This document shows positions 7,916-16,912 of a DNA stretch of 42,415 bases, piece after piece. The stretch's first letter is position 1; the number at the start of each line of letters is the position of its first letter. The position numbers and the translations under genes are program-made. This DNA comes from Bryobacterales bacterium (GTDB lineage Bacteria; Acidobacteriota; Terriglobia; Bryobacterales; Bryobacteraceae), in assembly GCA_027324255.1 (NCBI GenBank), contig DAHVTI010000130.1, positions 1-42,415 of the forward strand. The letters are read 5' to 3'. Under the pieces are notes generated by a model. That model was not told where the DNA came from, ran no database searches, and saw only the letters and a list, made by a program, of their open reading frames with translations.

Positions 7916-7948
7916 ACCGTCAACCAGGGCGGGGCACCGTCAACCAGG
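7916..7948 (+). promoter_or_regulatory. Candidate operator: 13-bp direct repeat with 20-bp spacing
   Basis: ACCGTCAACCAGG occurs at 7916-7928 and again at 7936-7948, starts 20 bases apart, i.e. about two helical turns on the same DNA face. The pair lies right at the predicted transcription start of the regulator gene. A looser relative, CCGTCAACGCCAGGG, lies at 7758-7772 in the leader of the opposite operon. Binding by the adjacent regulator is inference. Confidence 0.5.
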
Positions 7949-8002
7949 CTTGAAACCGAGAAAACCCATAACCCTGAGGTTTCCGGGCGTTCAGGAGCAT
8001 CT

Positions 8003-8740
8003 ATGTTCAGCGATGGATCCAGATATCTGACGACGGGCGAAGCCGCCCGCCTGCTGGCGGTGACTCCAGACACGGTGCTGAAGTGGATTCACCGGGGACG
8101 CATCCCGGCCGTGCAGACGGCGGGCGGCCATCACCGCATCGAGAAGCGCGAGATCGACCGGCTGATGTCTGAACGCAGACCGCCCCCGGCGAATGCGCCT
8201 GCCGGCGCGGCCCGGTGCTGGGAATACTTCGGCGAGGAGGGTAGCGTTCGACCCGCCTGCCTGCAGTGCCCGGTCTACCGGTTCCGGGCGGCGCGCTGTT
8301 TCGAGGTGCAGGAGACCCCCGGGTTTGCGTGCGGCGAAAGCAGGATGTGCGCCGGAGCGTGTGCGGCCTGTCCGTACTACCTGCGCACGCACAGGCTGCC
8401 GCAGCGGATCCTGGTGGTGAGCCGGGACGAGGATTGGATGGCCGGCTTGCGGGGACAGGAGGGGGGCGAAGTGGAACTGGCCTTCGCCGGCGGTGCATAC
8501 GAGGCCGCGGCCGTGGTGGGAGAATTCCTACCGGGGAGCGTGGTGCTGGACGGGGAACTGCCGGAGGCGGAAGTGGAGGCGCTGCGCGGCGGGCTGAAGC
8601 GCGACCGGAGGATTCCGTGGGTGCGGGTCTTTCTGGCGGGCGGGCCGGCGGGAGAGGAAGGGTTCATCGCGCGGCAGTTGAGAGTGGAGGATCTCGTGCC
8701 GCTGGTGATCGGCGTTCCGGTGGAGGAGGTGGAGGACTGA
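8003..8740 (+). CDS. Transcription regulator: excisionase-type HTH, Cys-rich two-CW-like segment, receiver-like domain
   Basis: The ATG at 8003 is preferred over 7904 because CAGGAG lies 6 bases upstream. In the 245-residue product, residues about 7-58 form a MerR-superfamily/excisionase HTH (YLTTGEAARLLAVTPDTVLKW, with GGHHRI in the wing). Next comes a cysteine-rich stretch (CWEYF, CLQCPVYR, RCFE, then CGESRMC and CAACPYY) that resembles two-CW metal or redox-sensing domains. The last 110 residues look like a receiver domain, with VVSRDEDW at the first strand and SVVLDGELP placing an Asp at the phosphorylation position. It is divergent from the cytochrome/Fe-S/NrfD operon across a shared promoter, so it probably controls that operon in response to a redox or metal signal. 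The ligand and the phosphodonor are unknown. Confidence 0.8.
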   Translation: MFSDGSRYLTTGEAARLLAVTPDTVLKWIHRGRIPAVQTAGGHHRIEKREIDRLMSERRPPPANAPAGAARCWEYFGEEGSVRPACLQCPVYRFRAARCFEVQETPGFACGESRMCAGACAACPYYLRTHRLPQRILVVSRDEDWMAGLRGQEGGEVELAFAGGAYEAAAVVGEFLPGSVVLDGELPEAEVEALRGGLKRDRRIPWVRVFLAGGPAGEEGFIARQLRVEDLVPLVIGVPVEEVED

Positions 8741-8756
8741 GGCGCGCCAGCGGGCG

Positions 8757-9070
8757 GCGGCGGCCGAAGCCGCAAAATGATGGCTGCGACGAGCATCAGC
8801 AGGGCACCTTCGGTGCGGCCGGGCTCGAGAGCGGACTCCTGGGGCCGGGCGGGGTTGAAGTAGACGTCGCGCGGCGCGCCGGCGGGATAGGCGGCCAGGA
8901 CGGCCTGGGCCTGGTGCAACCGCCAGCAACCGCGGCGGACCAACCGCGATCCGGTTGCCCCGGTAGTGCTGGTTCCCGGCGTGGTATTGGCACGACACGG
9001 CGGGAAAGAAAGAACAGGTGTCGGGATTGTCCTGGCTGCACCGCGAGAGTTCGCTCGCGAAGGAGGATTC
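8757..9070 (-). pseudogene. Remnant of a DUF3592-type membrane protein gene
   Basis: On the minus strand, one frame from about 9070 to 8945 reads ASELSRCSQDNPDTC...CQYHAGNQHYRGNRIAV, and a second frame from about 8940 to 8757 reads QAQAVLAAYPAGAPRDVYFNPARPQESALEPG followed by a hydrophobic helix. Together these match the order of a DUF3592 protein (a Y-x-Y strand, GxxYxGNR, YPxGxPVxVYYxPxxPxxAxLEPG, C-terminal TM). A frameshift separates the halves near 8940. The N-terminal TM helix is absent because the sequence turns A+T-rich upstream, and no proper stop is reached before the frame runs into the regulator gene. No intact ORF covers it. Confidence 0.6.
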
Positions 9071-9168
9071 GAGTAAGTTGTTCTGGCTGGAAGTTGTTGA
9101 TATGTAGTTGCTTATGTTTGATATGATAATGGTACGCTAAGATTATTGAATATAGGTTTGCTCATGTG

Positions 9169-9177
9169 TGCTACACT
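9169..9177 (+). promoter_or_regulatory. Possible extended -10 promoter of clpB in an A+T-rich stretch
   Basis: The 110 bases before clpB are unusually A+T-rich for this window. TGCTACACT (9169-9177) is an extended -10 that would start transcription about 23 bases before the clpB ATG. Several other -10-like hexamers (TATGAT, GATAAT) lie further up. No CIRCE or HspR-type inverted repeat was found. Confidence 0.35.
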
Positions 9178-9206
9178 GGTCTTGCGATCGGAATCGGAGT
9201 CGCTCC

Positions 9207-11756
9207 ATGGACCTCAACCGCTTCACTGAAAAGGCTCAGGACGCCCTGCGCGGCGCGCAGACCCTGGCCGCCCGGCTCTCGCACCAGCAGGTGGACAACG
9301 AGCACCTGTTCCTCACCCTCCTGGAGCAGGAAGAGGGCGTCGTCCCGAACGTGCTGCTGAAGGCCGGCGTGGACCTCGAGCGAATTCACCGCCGGCTGCT
9401 GGCGGAGCTGGAAAAGCTGCCCAAGGTAACGGTTTCGACCGGCTCGTCGGGCATGTACCTGACGCAGCGGCTGGCGGCCGTCATCGGCAATGCCGAGCAG
9501 GAGGCCAAGAAGCTGAAGGACGACTTCATCTCCGTCGAGCACCTCCTTCTGGCGCTGCAGCAGGGCAACGGGCTGACCGGCCAGGTGTTCAAAGAGAACG
9601 GGCTGACGCGCGAAAGGCTGCTGCAGGCGATCGCGGACGTGCGCGGCCACCAGCGGGTGACGACGCAGAACCCGGAAACCACCTATCAGGCGCTGGAAAA
9701 CTACGGCCGCGACCTGACCGCCATGGCGGCGCAGGGCAAGCTGGATCCGGTGATCGGGCGCGACGATGAGATCCGGCGGGTGATCCAGGTGCTGTCGCGG
9801 CGCACGAAGAACAACCCGGTGCTGATCGGCGAGCCGGGGGTGGGCAAGACGGCGATTGCCGAGGGGCTGGCGCAGCGGATCGTGCGCGGCGACGTGCCCG
9901 AGGGGCTCAAGTCGAAGAAAGTCGTCGCGCTGGACATGGGCGCGCTGATCGCCGGGGCGAAGTTCCGCGGCGAGTTCGAGGAGCGGCTGAAGGCGGTGCT
10001 CAAGGAAGTGGCCGCCTCCGAGGGCCAGATCATTCTGTTCATCGACGAGCTGCACACGGTGGTGGGCGCGGGCAAGGCGGAAGGCGCGATGGACGCGGGC
10101 AACCTGCTGAAACCCATGCTGGCGCGCGGCGAGCTGCACTGCGTCGGCGCGACGACGCTGGACGATTACCGCAAGTACGTGGAGAAGGACGCCGCGCTCG
10201 AGCGCCGCTTCCAGCCGGTGGTGGTGGACCAGCCCTCGGTGGAGGACACCATCTCGATCCTGCGCGGCCTGCGGGAGCGCTACGAGGTGCATCACGGCGT
10301 GCGCATCAAGGACACGGCGCTGGTGGCCGCCGCGGTGCTGTCGAACCGCTACATCACGGAGCGCTTCCTGCCGGACAAGGCCATCGACCTCGTCGATGAA
10401 GCGGCCGCGCGGCTGCGCACGGAGATCGACTCCATGCCGGCCGAGCTCGACGAAAAGCTGCGGCGCAAGCTGCAGCTCGAAATCGAGCGCGAAGCCCTGC
10501 GCAAAGAGACCGACGACGCTTCGCGCGAACGGCTGTCGAAGCTGGAGGAAGAGCTGTACGTGCTGAACCGCGACGCCTCCGAGCTGCAGGGGCGCTGGCA
10601 GGCGGAGAAGGACTCGGTGCAGAAGCTGCGCTCGCTACGCGAGAAGATCGAGGCCACCAGACACTCGATCGAGCTGGCCGAGCGCGCCTACGACCTGAAC
10701 AAGGTGGCCGAACTCAAGTTCGGCACGCTGATCTCGCTGGAGCGGGAGCTGTTCGAGGAAGAGCGGCGGCTGGCCGCCGAGGAATCGCAGAAGCGGCTCC
10801 TCAAGGAAGAAGTGGACGAAGAAGACATCGCCGAAGTGGTGGCGCGCTGGACCTCGATTCCGGTGACGAAGCTGCTGGAGGGTGAGCTGCAGAAGCTGCT
10901 GCACCTGGCGGCGCAGATGCATCGCCGCGTCGTCGGCCATGACGAGGCGGTGAAGGTGGTTTCGGAGGCCGTGCAGCGGGCGCGCGCCGGGCTGAGCGAC
11001 CCGCACCGGCCCATCGGCAGCTTCCTGTTCCTGGGGCCCACGGGCGTGGGCAAGACGGAGGTGGCGCGGGCGCTGGCCGAGACGCTGTTCGACGACGAGA
11101 AGGCCCTGATCCGCGTGGACATGTCGGAGTACCAGGAGAAGCACACGGTGGCGCGGCTGATCGGCGCGCCGCCGGGCTACGTGGGCTTTGAAGAGGGCGG
11201 GCAGCTAACCGAGGCGGTGCGGCGCCGGCCCTACGCCGTGGTGCTGTTCGACGAGATCGAGAAGGCCCACGCCGACGTTTTCAACGTCCTGCTGCAGGTG
11301 CTGGACGACGGGCGGCTGACCGACGGGCAGGGGCGCACGGTGGACTTCCGCAACACGATCCTGATCATGACGTCGAACCTGCCGCCGGCCAACCTGCGCA
11401 CGACGTTCCGGCCGGAGTTTCTGAACCGCATCGACGAAATGGTGGTGTTCCACGCGCTCTCGCACGAGCACCTGCGGCGCATCGTGGACATCCAGTTGGA
11501 GCGGCTGAGGCAACGGTTGGAGGCGCGGCACATTTCCATCGAGCTGACCGACGAAGCCCGCGATCACCTGATCCTGGCCGGCTACGAGCCGGATTACGGC
11601 GCGCGGCCGCTGAAGCGGGCCATCCAGCGGGAGCTGGAGACATTGATCGCGCGGGCGGTGCTGGAAGGGCACGTGCGCGAAGGCCAGAACATTCTGGTAT
11701 CGGCCGCGCGCGGCGTGCTGACGGTGGAAGAGAAGCAGCCGGCCCGCGCCCAATGA
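9207..11756 (+). CDS. clpB: ATP-dependent chaperone ClpB
   Basis: Hsp100 disaggregase that works with DnaK/DnaJ to extract polypeptides from aggregates in the cytosol. The ATG at 9207, preceded by GGAG, gives [14 protein letters not shown], the usual ClpB N-terminus; the ORF track start at 9168 is too early. The 849 residues contain the Clp-N double repeat (1-150), the first AAA module with Walker A GEPGVGKT and Walker B ILFIDELH, the coiled-coil middle domain (about 400-530), and the second AAA module with GPTGVGKTE and [10 protein letters not shown], ending with [11 protein letters not shown]. One oddity is that between sensor-1 (MTSNL) and FRPEFLNR there are only 8 residues where E. coli ClpB has about 28. 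Lon follows 42 bases or more downstream, so the pair may be co-transcribed. Confidence 0.95.
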   Translation: MDLNRFTEKAQDALRGAQTLAARLSHQQVDNEHLFLTLLEQEEGVVPNVLLKAGVDLERIHRRLLAELEKLPKVTVSTGSSGMYLTQRLAAVIGNAEQEAKKLKDDFISVEHLLLALQQGNGLTGQVFKENGLTRERLLQAIADVRGHQRVTTQNPETTYQALENYGRDLTAMAAQGKLDPVIGRDDEIRRVIQVLSRRTKNNPVLIGEPGVGKTAIAEGLAQRIVRGDVPEGLKSKKVVALDMGALIAGAKFRGEFEERLKAVLKEVAASEGQIILFIDELHTVVGAGKAEGAMDAGNLLKPMLARGELHCVGATTLDDYRKYVEKDAALERRFQPVVVDQPSVEDTISILRGLRERYEVHHGVRIKDTALVAAAVLSNRYITERFLPDKAIDLVDEAAARLRTEIDSMPAELDEKLRRKLQLEIEREALRKETDDASRERLSKLEEELYVLNRDASELQGRWQAEKDSVQKLRSLREKIEATRHSIELAERAYDLNKVAELKFGTLISLERELFEEERRLAAEESQKRLLKEEVDEEDIAEVVARWTSIPVTKLLEGELQKLLHLAAQMHRRVVGHDEAVKVVSEAVQRARAGLSDPHRPIGSFLFLGPTGVGKTEVARALAETLFDDEKALIRVDMSEYQEKHTVARLIGAPPGYVGFEEGGQLTEAVRRRPYAVVLFDEIEKAHADVFNVLLQVLDDGRLTDGQGRTVDFRNTILIMTSNLPPANLRTTFRPEFLNRIDEMVVFHALSHEHLRRIVDIQLERLRQRLEARHISIELTDEARDHLILAGYEPDYGARPLKRAIQRELETLIARAVLEGHVREGQNILVSAARGVLTVEEKQPARAQ

Positions 11757-11834
11757 AGCGCGGTGGCCCGGGCCGGCGTCCAATGAATTGAGCAGAACAT
11801 GAAGAACGAGTCCAAACAGCAAGAAAGAGGTCCC

Positions 11835-14198
11835 ATGTCCGATTCGCCCAACATCCTGAAACTGCCCGTGCTGCCGTTGAAGAACGTGGTCCTCTTCCCG
11901 AAGCTGGTGCTGCCGCTGTCGGTGGGCCGGGACGCCTCGCGCTCGGCGGTGGAGGCCGCCATCAAGCAGCACGACGGCGAGCTGATCCTGATCTCGCAGC
12001 GCAGCCCGGAGGTGGACGTTCCCGGCGAAGCCGACCTCTATTCGTTCGGCACGCACGCCCGCATCCGCAAAGTGCTGCGCACGTCGCAGAACCTGGTGGA
12101 GATCGTGGTGTCGGGCCTGGAGCGGGTGGGCATCCTGTCGGTGGACGCGAGCGGGCCGTACCTGGTGGCACAGGGCCGGCCGATGCCGCTGGTGCACGAC
12201 CATTCCACCGAGGAGAAGGCGGTGCAGGCCGCGCTGTTCGAGCTGGCCGCCAGGGCCATCGAGAAGGTGAACCCGCAGGCCGCCGAGCAGATCTCGGCGC
12301 TGCTGGCCACGGCCGACGATCCGCAGCAGGTGATGTGGCTGCTGGCCACGGCTTTCAGCCTGGAGATGGAGCAGTTGCAGAGCCTGCTGAGCGCGCCCAC
12401 GCTGAAGGACGCCTTCCAGTTGGCCGTGAAGTACCTGACGGAGGAGGCGCGCGTCCTGGAGGTGCGGCAGAAGATCGTTTCCGAGGCGCAGGAGGAGATG
12501 TCGAAGGAGCAGCGCGAATACGTGCTGCGCCGGCAGATGAAGGCCATTCAGCAGGAGCTGGGCGAAGACGACCCGGCCAAGGCGGAGACCGATGAGCTGC
12601 GCAGGCGGCTGGATGAAGCCGTGCTGCCGGACGAGGCCCGCAAGGAGTCCGAGCGGGAGTTCAAGCGCTTCGAGCGGCTGCCGGATCAGTCGCCCGAGCG
12701 GCACGTGATCCGAGCCTGGCTGGACCTGGTGCTGGAGCTGCCGTGGAGCAAGACCACGGAAGACAACCTGGACATCGCCCGGGCGCGGCAGGTGCTCAAC
12801 GAAGACCACTACGGGCTGGACGACGTGAAGGAGCGCATCCTGGAGCACCTTGGCGTGCTGCAGCGCAACCCGGGGGCGAAGGCGCCCATCCTGTGCTTCG
12901 TCGGGCCTCCGGGCGTCGGCAAGACGTCGTTGGGGCAGTCCATCGCGCGGGCGCTGGGCCGCAAGTTCGAGCGCATGAGCCTGGGCGGGCTGCACGACGA
13001 GAGCGAGCTGCGCGGCCACCGGCGCACCTACATCGGGGCGATGGCCGGACGGCTGATCCAGGCCATGCGCCGCGCCGGCGCCCAGAACCCTGTCATGATG
13101 ATGGACGAGGTGGACAAGCTGGGGCGCGACTTCCGCGGCGATCCGGCCTCGGCCCTGCTCGAGGTACTGGACCCGGCGCAGAACTCGACCTTCCGCGACA
13201 ACTACCTGGACCTGCCCTTCGACCTCTCGAAGGTGATGTTCATCACCACGGCCAACAGCCTGGACACGCTGCCGCAGCCGCTGCTGGACCGCATGGAGGT
13301 GATCCGGCTGTCGGGCTACAGCGAGGAAGAAAAGATCGCCATCGCCAACCGCTACCTGATCCCGCGGCAGTTGAAGGAGACCGGGCTGACGGCGGAGATC
13401 GTGCGCTTCCTGGACGAAGGGCTGCGGAAGCTGATCGGCTCCTACACGCGCGAAGCGGGGCTGCGCAACCTGGAGCGCAACATCGCGAGCCTGTGCCGCA
13501 AGTCGGCGCTGAAGTTCGCCGAAGGGCGCGAGGAGCCGATCGACCTGGCGCCGGAGATGATCGTGGAGCTGCTGGGGCCGGAGATCTTCCTGCCGGAGTC
13601 GGCGCGCGAAAACCTGCCGGCGGGCGTCTCGACGGGCCTGGCGTGGACGCCTTCGGGCGGCGACGTGCTCTACATCGAAGCAATGCTGCTGCCGAAGGGC
13701 AAGGGGCTGACGCTCACCGGGCAACTGGGAGACGTGATGCAGGAGTCGGCCAAGGCGGCGCAGAGCTTCCTGTGGGCGCACGCGGCGGACTACGGCATCA
13801 ACCCCGAGCTGTTCACCGAATTCGGCGTGCACATCCACGTGCCGTCGGGCGCGATTCCGAAAGACGGCCCCTCGGCCGGTATCACGCTGGCGGTGGCGCT
13901 GGCGTCGCTCTATTCGAAGAAAGTGGCGCGGCACGACACGGCAATGACGGGTGAGATCACGCTCACCGGGCGCGTGCTGCCCATCGGCGGCGTGAAGGAG
14001 AAGGTGCTGGCGGCGCGGCGCGCCGGGCTGAAGCGGGTGATTCTGCCGCAGACCAACGCGAAAGACCTGCGCGACCTGCCGAAGAACGTGCAGGAGGAGA
14101 TGGAGTTCCACTTCGCCGACCGCATCGACGAAGTCTTCCGGCAGGCGATTCCGGGCCTGGTTCCGGAACTGGCGCCGGAGCCGGCGCCCGCCGTTTAG
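11835..14198 (+). CDS. lon: ATP-dependent protease Lon
   Basis: Homohexameric AAA+ serine protease that degrades damaged and regulatory proteins in the cytosol. Domains in order: N-terminal Lon substrate-binding domain (LPVLPLKNVVLFPKLVLPL at the start), helical linker, AAA module with Walker A GPPGVGKTS and Walker B VMMMDEVDK, and the proteolytic domain with the Ser of KDGPSAG and the Lys of GGVKEK as catalytic dyad. The total of 787 residues is normal. The ATG at 11835 is preferred because AAGAAAGAGG precedes it; an in-frame ATG at 11799 would add 12 residues. The stop codon overlaps, on the opposite strand, the stop codon of the convergent glycosyltransferase gene. Confidence 0.95.
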   Translation: MSDSPNILKLPVLPLKNVVLFPKLVLPLSVGRDASRSAVEAAIKQHDGELILISQRSPEVDVPGEADLYSFGTHARIRKVLRTSQNLVEIVVSGLERVGILSVDASGPYLVAQGRPMPLVHDHSTEEKAVQAALFELAARAIEKVNPQAAEQISALLATADDPQQVMWLLATAFSLEMEQLQSLLSAPTLKDAFQLAVKYLTEEARVLEVRQKIVSEAQEEMSKEQREYVLRRQMKAIQQELGEDDPAKAETDELRRRLDEAVLPDEARKESEREFKRFERLPDQSPERHVIRAWLDLVLELPWSKTTEDNLDIARARQVLNEDHYGLDDVKERILEHLGVLQRNPGAKAPILCFVGPPGVGKTSLGQSIARALGRKFERMSLGGLHDESELRGHRRTYIGAMAGRLIQAMRRAGAQNPVMMMDEVDKLGRDFRGDPASALLEVLDPAQNSTFRDNYLDLPFDLSKVMFITTANSLDTLPQPLLDRMEVIRLSGYSEEEKIAIANRYLIPRQLKETGLTAEIVRFLDEGLRKLIGSYTREAGLRNLERNIASLCRKSALKFAEGREEPIDLAPEMIVELLGPEIFLPESARENLPAGVSTGLAWTPSGGDVLYIEAMLLPKGKGLTLTGQLGDVMQESAKAAQSFLWAHAADYGINPELFTEFGVHIHVPSGAIPKDGPSAGITLAVALASLYSKKVARHDTAMTGEITLTGRVLPIGGVKEKVLAARRAGLKRVILPQTNAKDLRDLPKNVQEEMEFHFADRIDEVFRQAIPGLVPELAPEPAPAV

Positions 14199-16345
14199 CG
14201 CACGCGGAACAGCGCCAGGTTTCCGTCGCGAACGACGAGATCGACGCCCCAGGCCTCCCGCAGGGAGGCCAGGGACTCGCCGGTGAACCCGTGCCCTTCG
14301 CCGCCGAGGCGGGCGGCGATCCAGCGGAAGCCCTGCTGCCGGACAAAGCGCATGGCGCCGCGCTTGTAGAACACGCGCCAAGGCACGCCGACCCCGGCGT
14401 CGCCGGAGACCTTGCGCCACTGGCGGTCGAGGTCCTGCACGTAAACGGCGCCCAGCGAGCGCCGCGGGAAGTTGGGCAGGATGGCGGTGGCGGCGTCGAT
14501 GGGCGTGGGGCGGTCGAAGTTGAGCTGCCAGTACATGCCGGGCCGGGCGTCTTCCCAGGTGGTCCAGCGTGTGGCGCGGTTGCGGTCGATGGCCAGCCAG
14601 GCGTCGCCGGGATCGGGCCAGGAGGAAAGCAGCCAGTGGCGGGAGATGGGCAGTTCGGCGCCGCGCCGGTAGAGCCGCACCTCGGCGATGGACCAGGGGC
14701 CGGAGTAGGGCTCCTCCAGACGGAAGCGGATGGCGCGCGTGAACTGGAGCGGGAAGCGGCACTCGTAGGGGTAGAGCCGCTCGGGGGCGAGGCCGTAGGC
14801 GAGGTTGATGGTCTGGACGATGTTGTCGAAGCGGGCGGAGGACAGCGGCCCGGTGGGCACGGTGTTGAGGTAGGCGAAGGGCAGGGCGTGGAGGTCGAGC
14901 AGGGGTTCGTTATCCTGCAGGCGCCGGGCCGCGAGGCGGGTGAAGCGGTATTCGGCGAGGTGCTGCTCCAGGTAATTCTCTTCGGGAGTGATGCGCAGCG
15001 CGGCTTCCCAGGGCAGGCCGTGGAGGCGCCAGGCGGCGGGGTTCGAGTAGAGGTCGAGGACGGCCGGCCAGGAGAGCGCGGCGTGCAGGCAGAGCAGCGC
15101 GGGCGCGGCGCGGCGCGGCAGCGCCATGCAGAGAGCCACGGCCAGCAGGGCGAAGGAGGGCAGGAAGAAGCGGGCGCCGATGTTGCGGGTCCAGGGCAGC
15201 AGCAGGACGAGCGCGGCGGCCAACACGGCGCGGCCGGCGGGCTTGCGCAGCGCGAGCAGGCTCAAGGGCAGCAGGAAGACGATGGGGCCGACGAGGCCTT
15301 GCAGCGCAGCGCCGTCGAGGCCGAGGGCGTAGGGGATGCGGGACCAGGAGAGGCCGCCGTAGTCGCTGAGGTAGCGGGCCAGGAACTCCTCGTTGAAGGC
15401 GTGGAAGGCATCGTTGGGGAACAGCCGGTTGCCGAGCGGCGCGATGGGATTGCCGGTGAGCAGGAGGTTGCGCAGCATCCAGGGGGCGACGGAGAGTAGC
15501 GCAGCGGCCGAAGCCAGGCCGGCGCTCTTCCAGCGCCGCTTCCACAGCAGCCAGGCGAGGAGACCGAAGGCGGCCAGGATGCCGGTGACCTTGATGGCGT
15601 AGCAGAAGCCCGCGGCCAGCCCGGCGTGGAGCATGAGTTCGTCGCCGGGTTGGGCTGCATCCTCGAGCAGCAGGGCGAAAACCGCCAGGCTGAAAAAGAC
15701 GAGCGCGGCGTCGTTGTAGGCGGCGGTGCCGGCGATGCCGGCGACCGGGGTCAGGGCGTAGAGGCCCGCGGCGGCGAGCGCTGCGCCGCGGTCGAGGCCC
15801 AACCGCGCGCCGATGCGCGTGAGGAGTGGCACGGTGGCGCAGAGGAAGGCGAAGTGGACGAGCTTGGCGGCGCTGAAACCGCCGGCCAGCACGGCGGGGA
15901 AGAAGAGCGTCTCGGCGCCGAGGGGGAGAAGGTCGTAGAAGCCGATGCGCGAGGCGATGGCGCCGCGGCGCACCCATTCGGCCACCAGGCCCAGATGGTA
16001 GGTGGCGGCGTCGGGCTGGATTTCGGGGGCCAGCGCGTTGGCCAGGTAAAGGGCCAGGAAGGGCAGGAAGGCCAGCGCGCTCCAGTGGGGCCAGGCGGGG
16101 CGCGCCGGCGCCGGACGCTTCACCAGCAGGAGCGCGGCGGCCAGGCCGCAAAGGCCCAGCACCAGCCACGGCGCGGCGCGGCCGGCGGCCAGCAGGGCGA
16201 ACAGGATCAGGCTGAGCAGCGGCGCGCCGGAGGCCAGGGCGTAGGTCCACTGGGGAGGGCGGAAGCGCCACGCAAGGCGCCCCAGGGAGAGCGCGGCCGC
16301 CAGGGTGAGCAGCGCGCCGCCGGCGATGCCGATCAACGGGTGCAA
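14195..16345 (-). CDS. Polytopic GT-C-type glycosyltransferase-like protein with C-terminal jelly-roll-like region
   Basis: 716 residues. The first 430 form about eleven hydrophobic helices. After the second or third helix comes EIQPDAATYHL, the acidic first-loop motif typical of GT-C/ArnT-like enzymes that use lipid-linked sugars. The C-terminal 250 residues are soluble and contain a segment (SGPWSIAEVRLYRRG, WLAIDRNRATRWTTWED, YWQLNFDRPTPI) that looks like an F5/8 type C carbohydrate-binding fold. This suggests a membrane enzyme glycosylating something on the outer face of the inner membrane. Substrate unknown. The annotated start is a TTG; the next in-frame TTG nine bases on has better spacing to GGGG, so the N-terminus is uncertain. 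The stop overlaps the lon stop. Confidence 0.7.
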   Translation of the reverse strand: MHPLIGIAGGALLTLAAALSLGRLAWRFRPPQWTYALASGAPLLSLILFALLAAGRAAPWLVLGLCGLAAALLLVKRPAPARPAWPHWSALAFLPFLALYLANALAPEIQPDAATYHLGLVAEWVRRGAIASRIGFYDLLPLGAETLFFPAVLAGGFSAAKLVHFAFLCATVPLLTRIGARLGLDRGAALAAAGLYALTPVAGIAGTAAYNDAALVFFSLAVFALLLEDAAQPGDELMLHAGLAAGFCYAIKVTGILAAFGLLAWLLWKRRWKSAGLASAAALLSVAPWMLRNLLLTGNPIAPLGNRLFPNDAFHAFNEEFLARYLSDYGGLSWSRIPYALGLDGAALQGLVGPIVFLLPLSLLALRKPAGRAVLAAALVLLLPWTRNIGARFFLPSFALLAVALCMALPRRAAPALLCLHAALSWPAVLDLYSNPAAWRLHGLPWEAALRITPEENYLEQHLAEYRFTRLAARRLQDNEPLLDLHALPFAYLNTVPTGPLSSARFDNIVQTINLAYGLAPERLYPYECRFPLQFTRAIRFRLEEPYSGPWSIAEVRLYRRGAELPISRHWLLSSWPDPGDAWLAIDRNRATRWTTWEDARPGMYWQLNFDRPTPIDAATAILPNFPRRSLGAVYVQDLDRQWRKVSGDAGVGVPWRVFYKRGAMRFVRQQGFRWIAARLGGEGHGFTGESLASLREAWGVDLVVRDGNLALFRVR

Positions 16346-16376
16346 GCCCCTATTGTAAGTTGGCGGAGGGAGTAGG

Positions 16377-16883
16377 CTAGTAGGCGGTGAAGCAGAAGAC
16401 CTGGTTGGAGCCGTCGGGCGAGAGGCAGTATTCGCCGTCCTGGATCACCTCGTTGACCTCTACGCGGAACAGGCCCGGAGCCAGCGGGGAGACCAGCACG
16501 AAGATGGGTTGCGCGCTGTCCTTCTTGCGCTTGCCGGCGGCGGGCAGCAGCAGTGTGCGCTGACCTCCGCGGGATTCCATGCGGAACAGCGTCAGCTTGT
16601 CGGGGTTGATCTTGTCGGCCTGGAAGAGAAAGATGGGCTCCGGCACGGGGGTGCGGGCCGGGGAGGTGGCGCCGGCCACGGTGTAGAGGGTGCCGTCCTT
16701 GGCCTGGGATTCCGCGGCGGTTCCGGTCTCCGCTTCCAGCAGCTTGCCGGCATGGAGCAGGAAGGGGACGTCGGGCTTGGGCGGGCGCGGGCCCTCGTAC
16801 TTGCGCTGGCTCTGCGGCCAGGCGGCGGGCAGGAGGAGGAGGCCGGCGAGCAATCGAAAGACCAGGTTCCGCATATTTCGCAT
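16377..16883 (-). CDS. Small exported protein of unknown function
   Basis: 168 residues starting MRNMRNLVFRLLAGLLLLPAAWPQ, a convincing signal peptide. The mature part is mainly polar beta-type sequence with RTLLLPAAGKRKKDSAQPIFVLV in the middle and a short Cys-containing C-terminus (GSNQVFCFTAY). The ORF track carries it only as the tail of a long spurious frame (16377-18326). The second ATG at 16874 is an equally possible start. It sits 29 bases downstream of the degenerate histidine kinase gene on the same strand. No family recognised. Confidence 0.6.
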   Translation of the reverse strand: MRNMRNLVFRLLAGLLLLPAAWPQSQRKYEGPRPPKPDVPFLLHAGKLLEAETGTAAESQAKDGTLYTVAGATSPARTPVPEPIFLFQADKINPDKLTLFRMESRGGQRTLLLPAAGKRKKDSAQPIFVLVSPLAPGLFRVEVNEVIQDGEYCLSPDGSNQVFCFTAY

Positions 16884-16912
16884 TGTCCCAATTCCAGAGA
16901 TGACGCGGGCGG

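Noticed and set aside
11205-14762. 1185-codon open frame on the minus strand
   Set aside because: It lies antisense to clpB and lon and is rich in Arg, His and Gln, a mirror of their high third-position G+C. No domain is visible.
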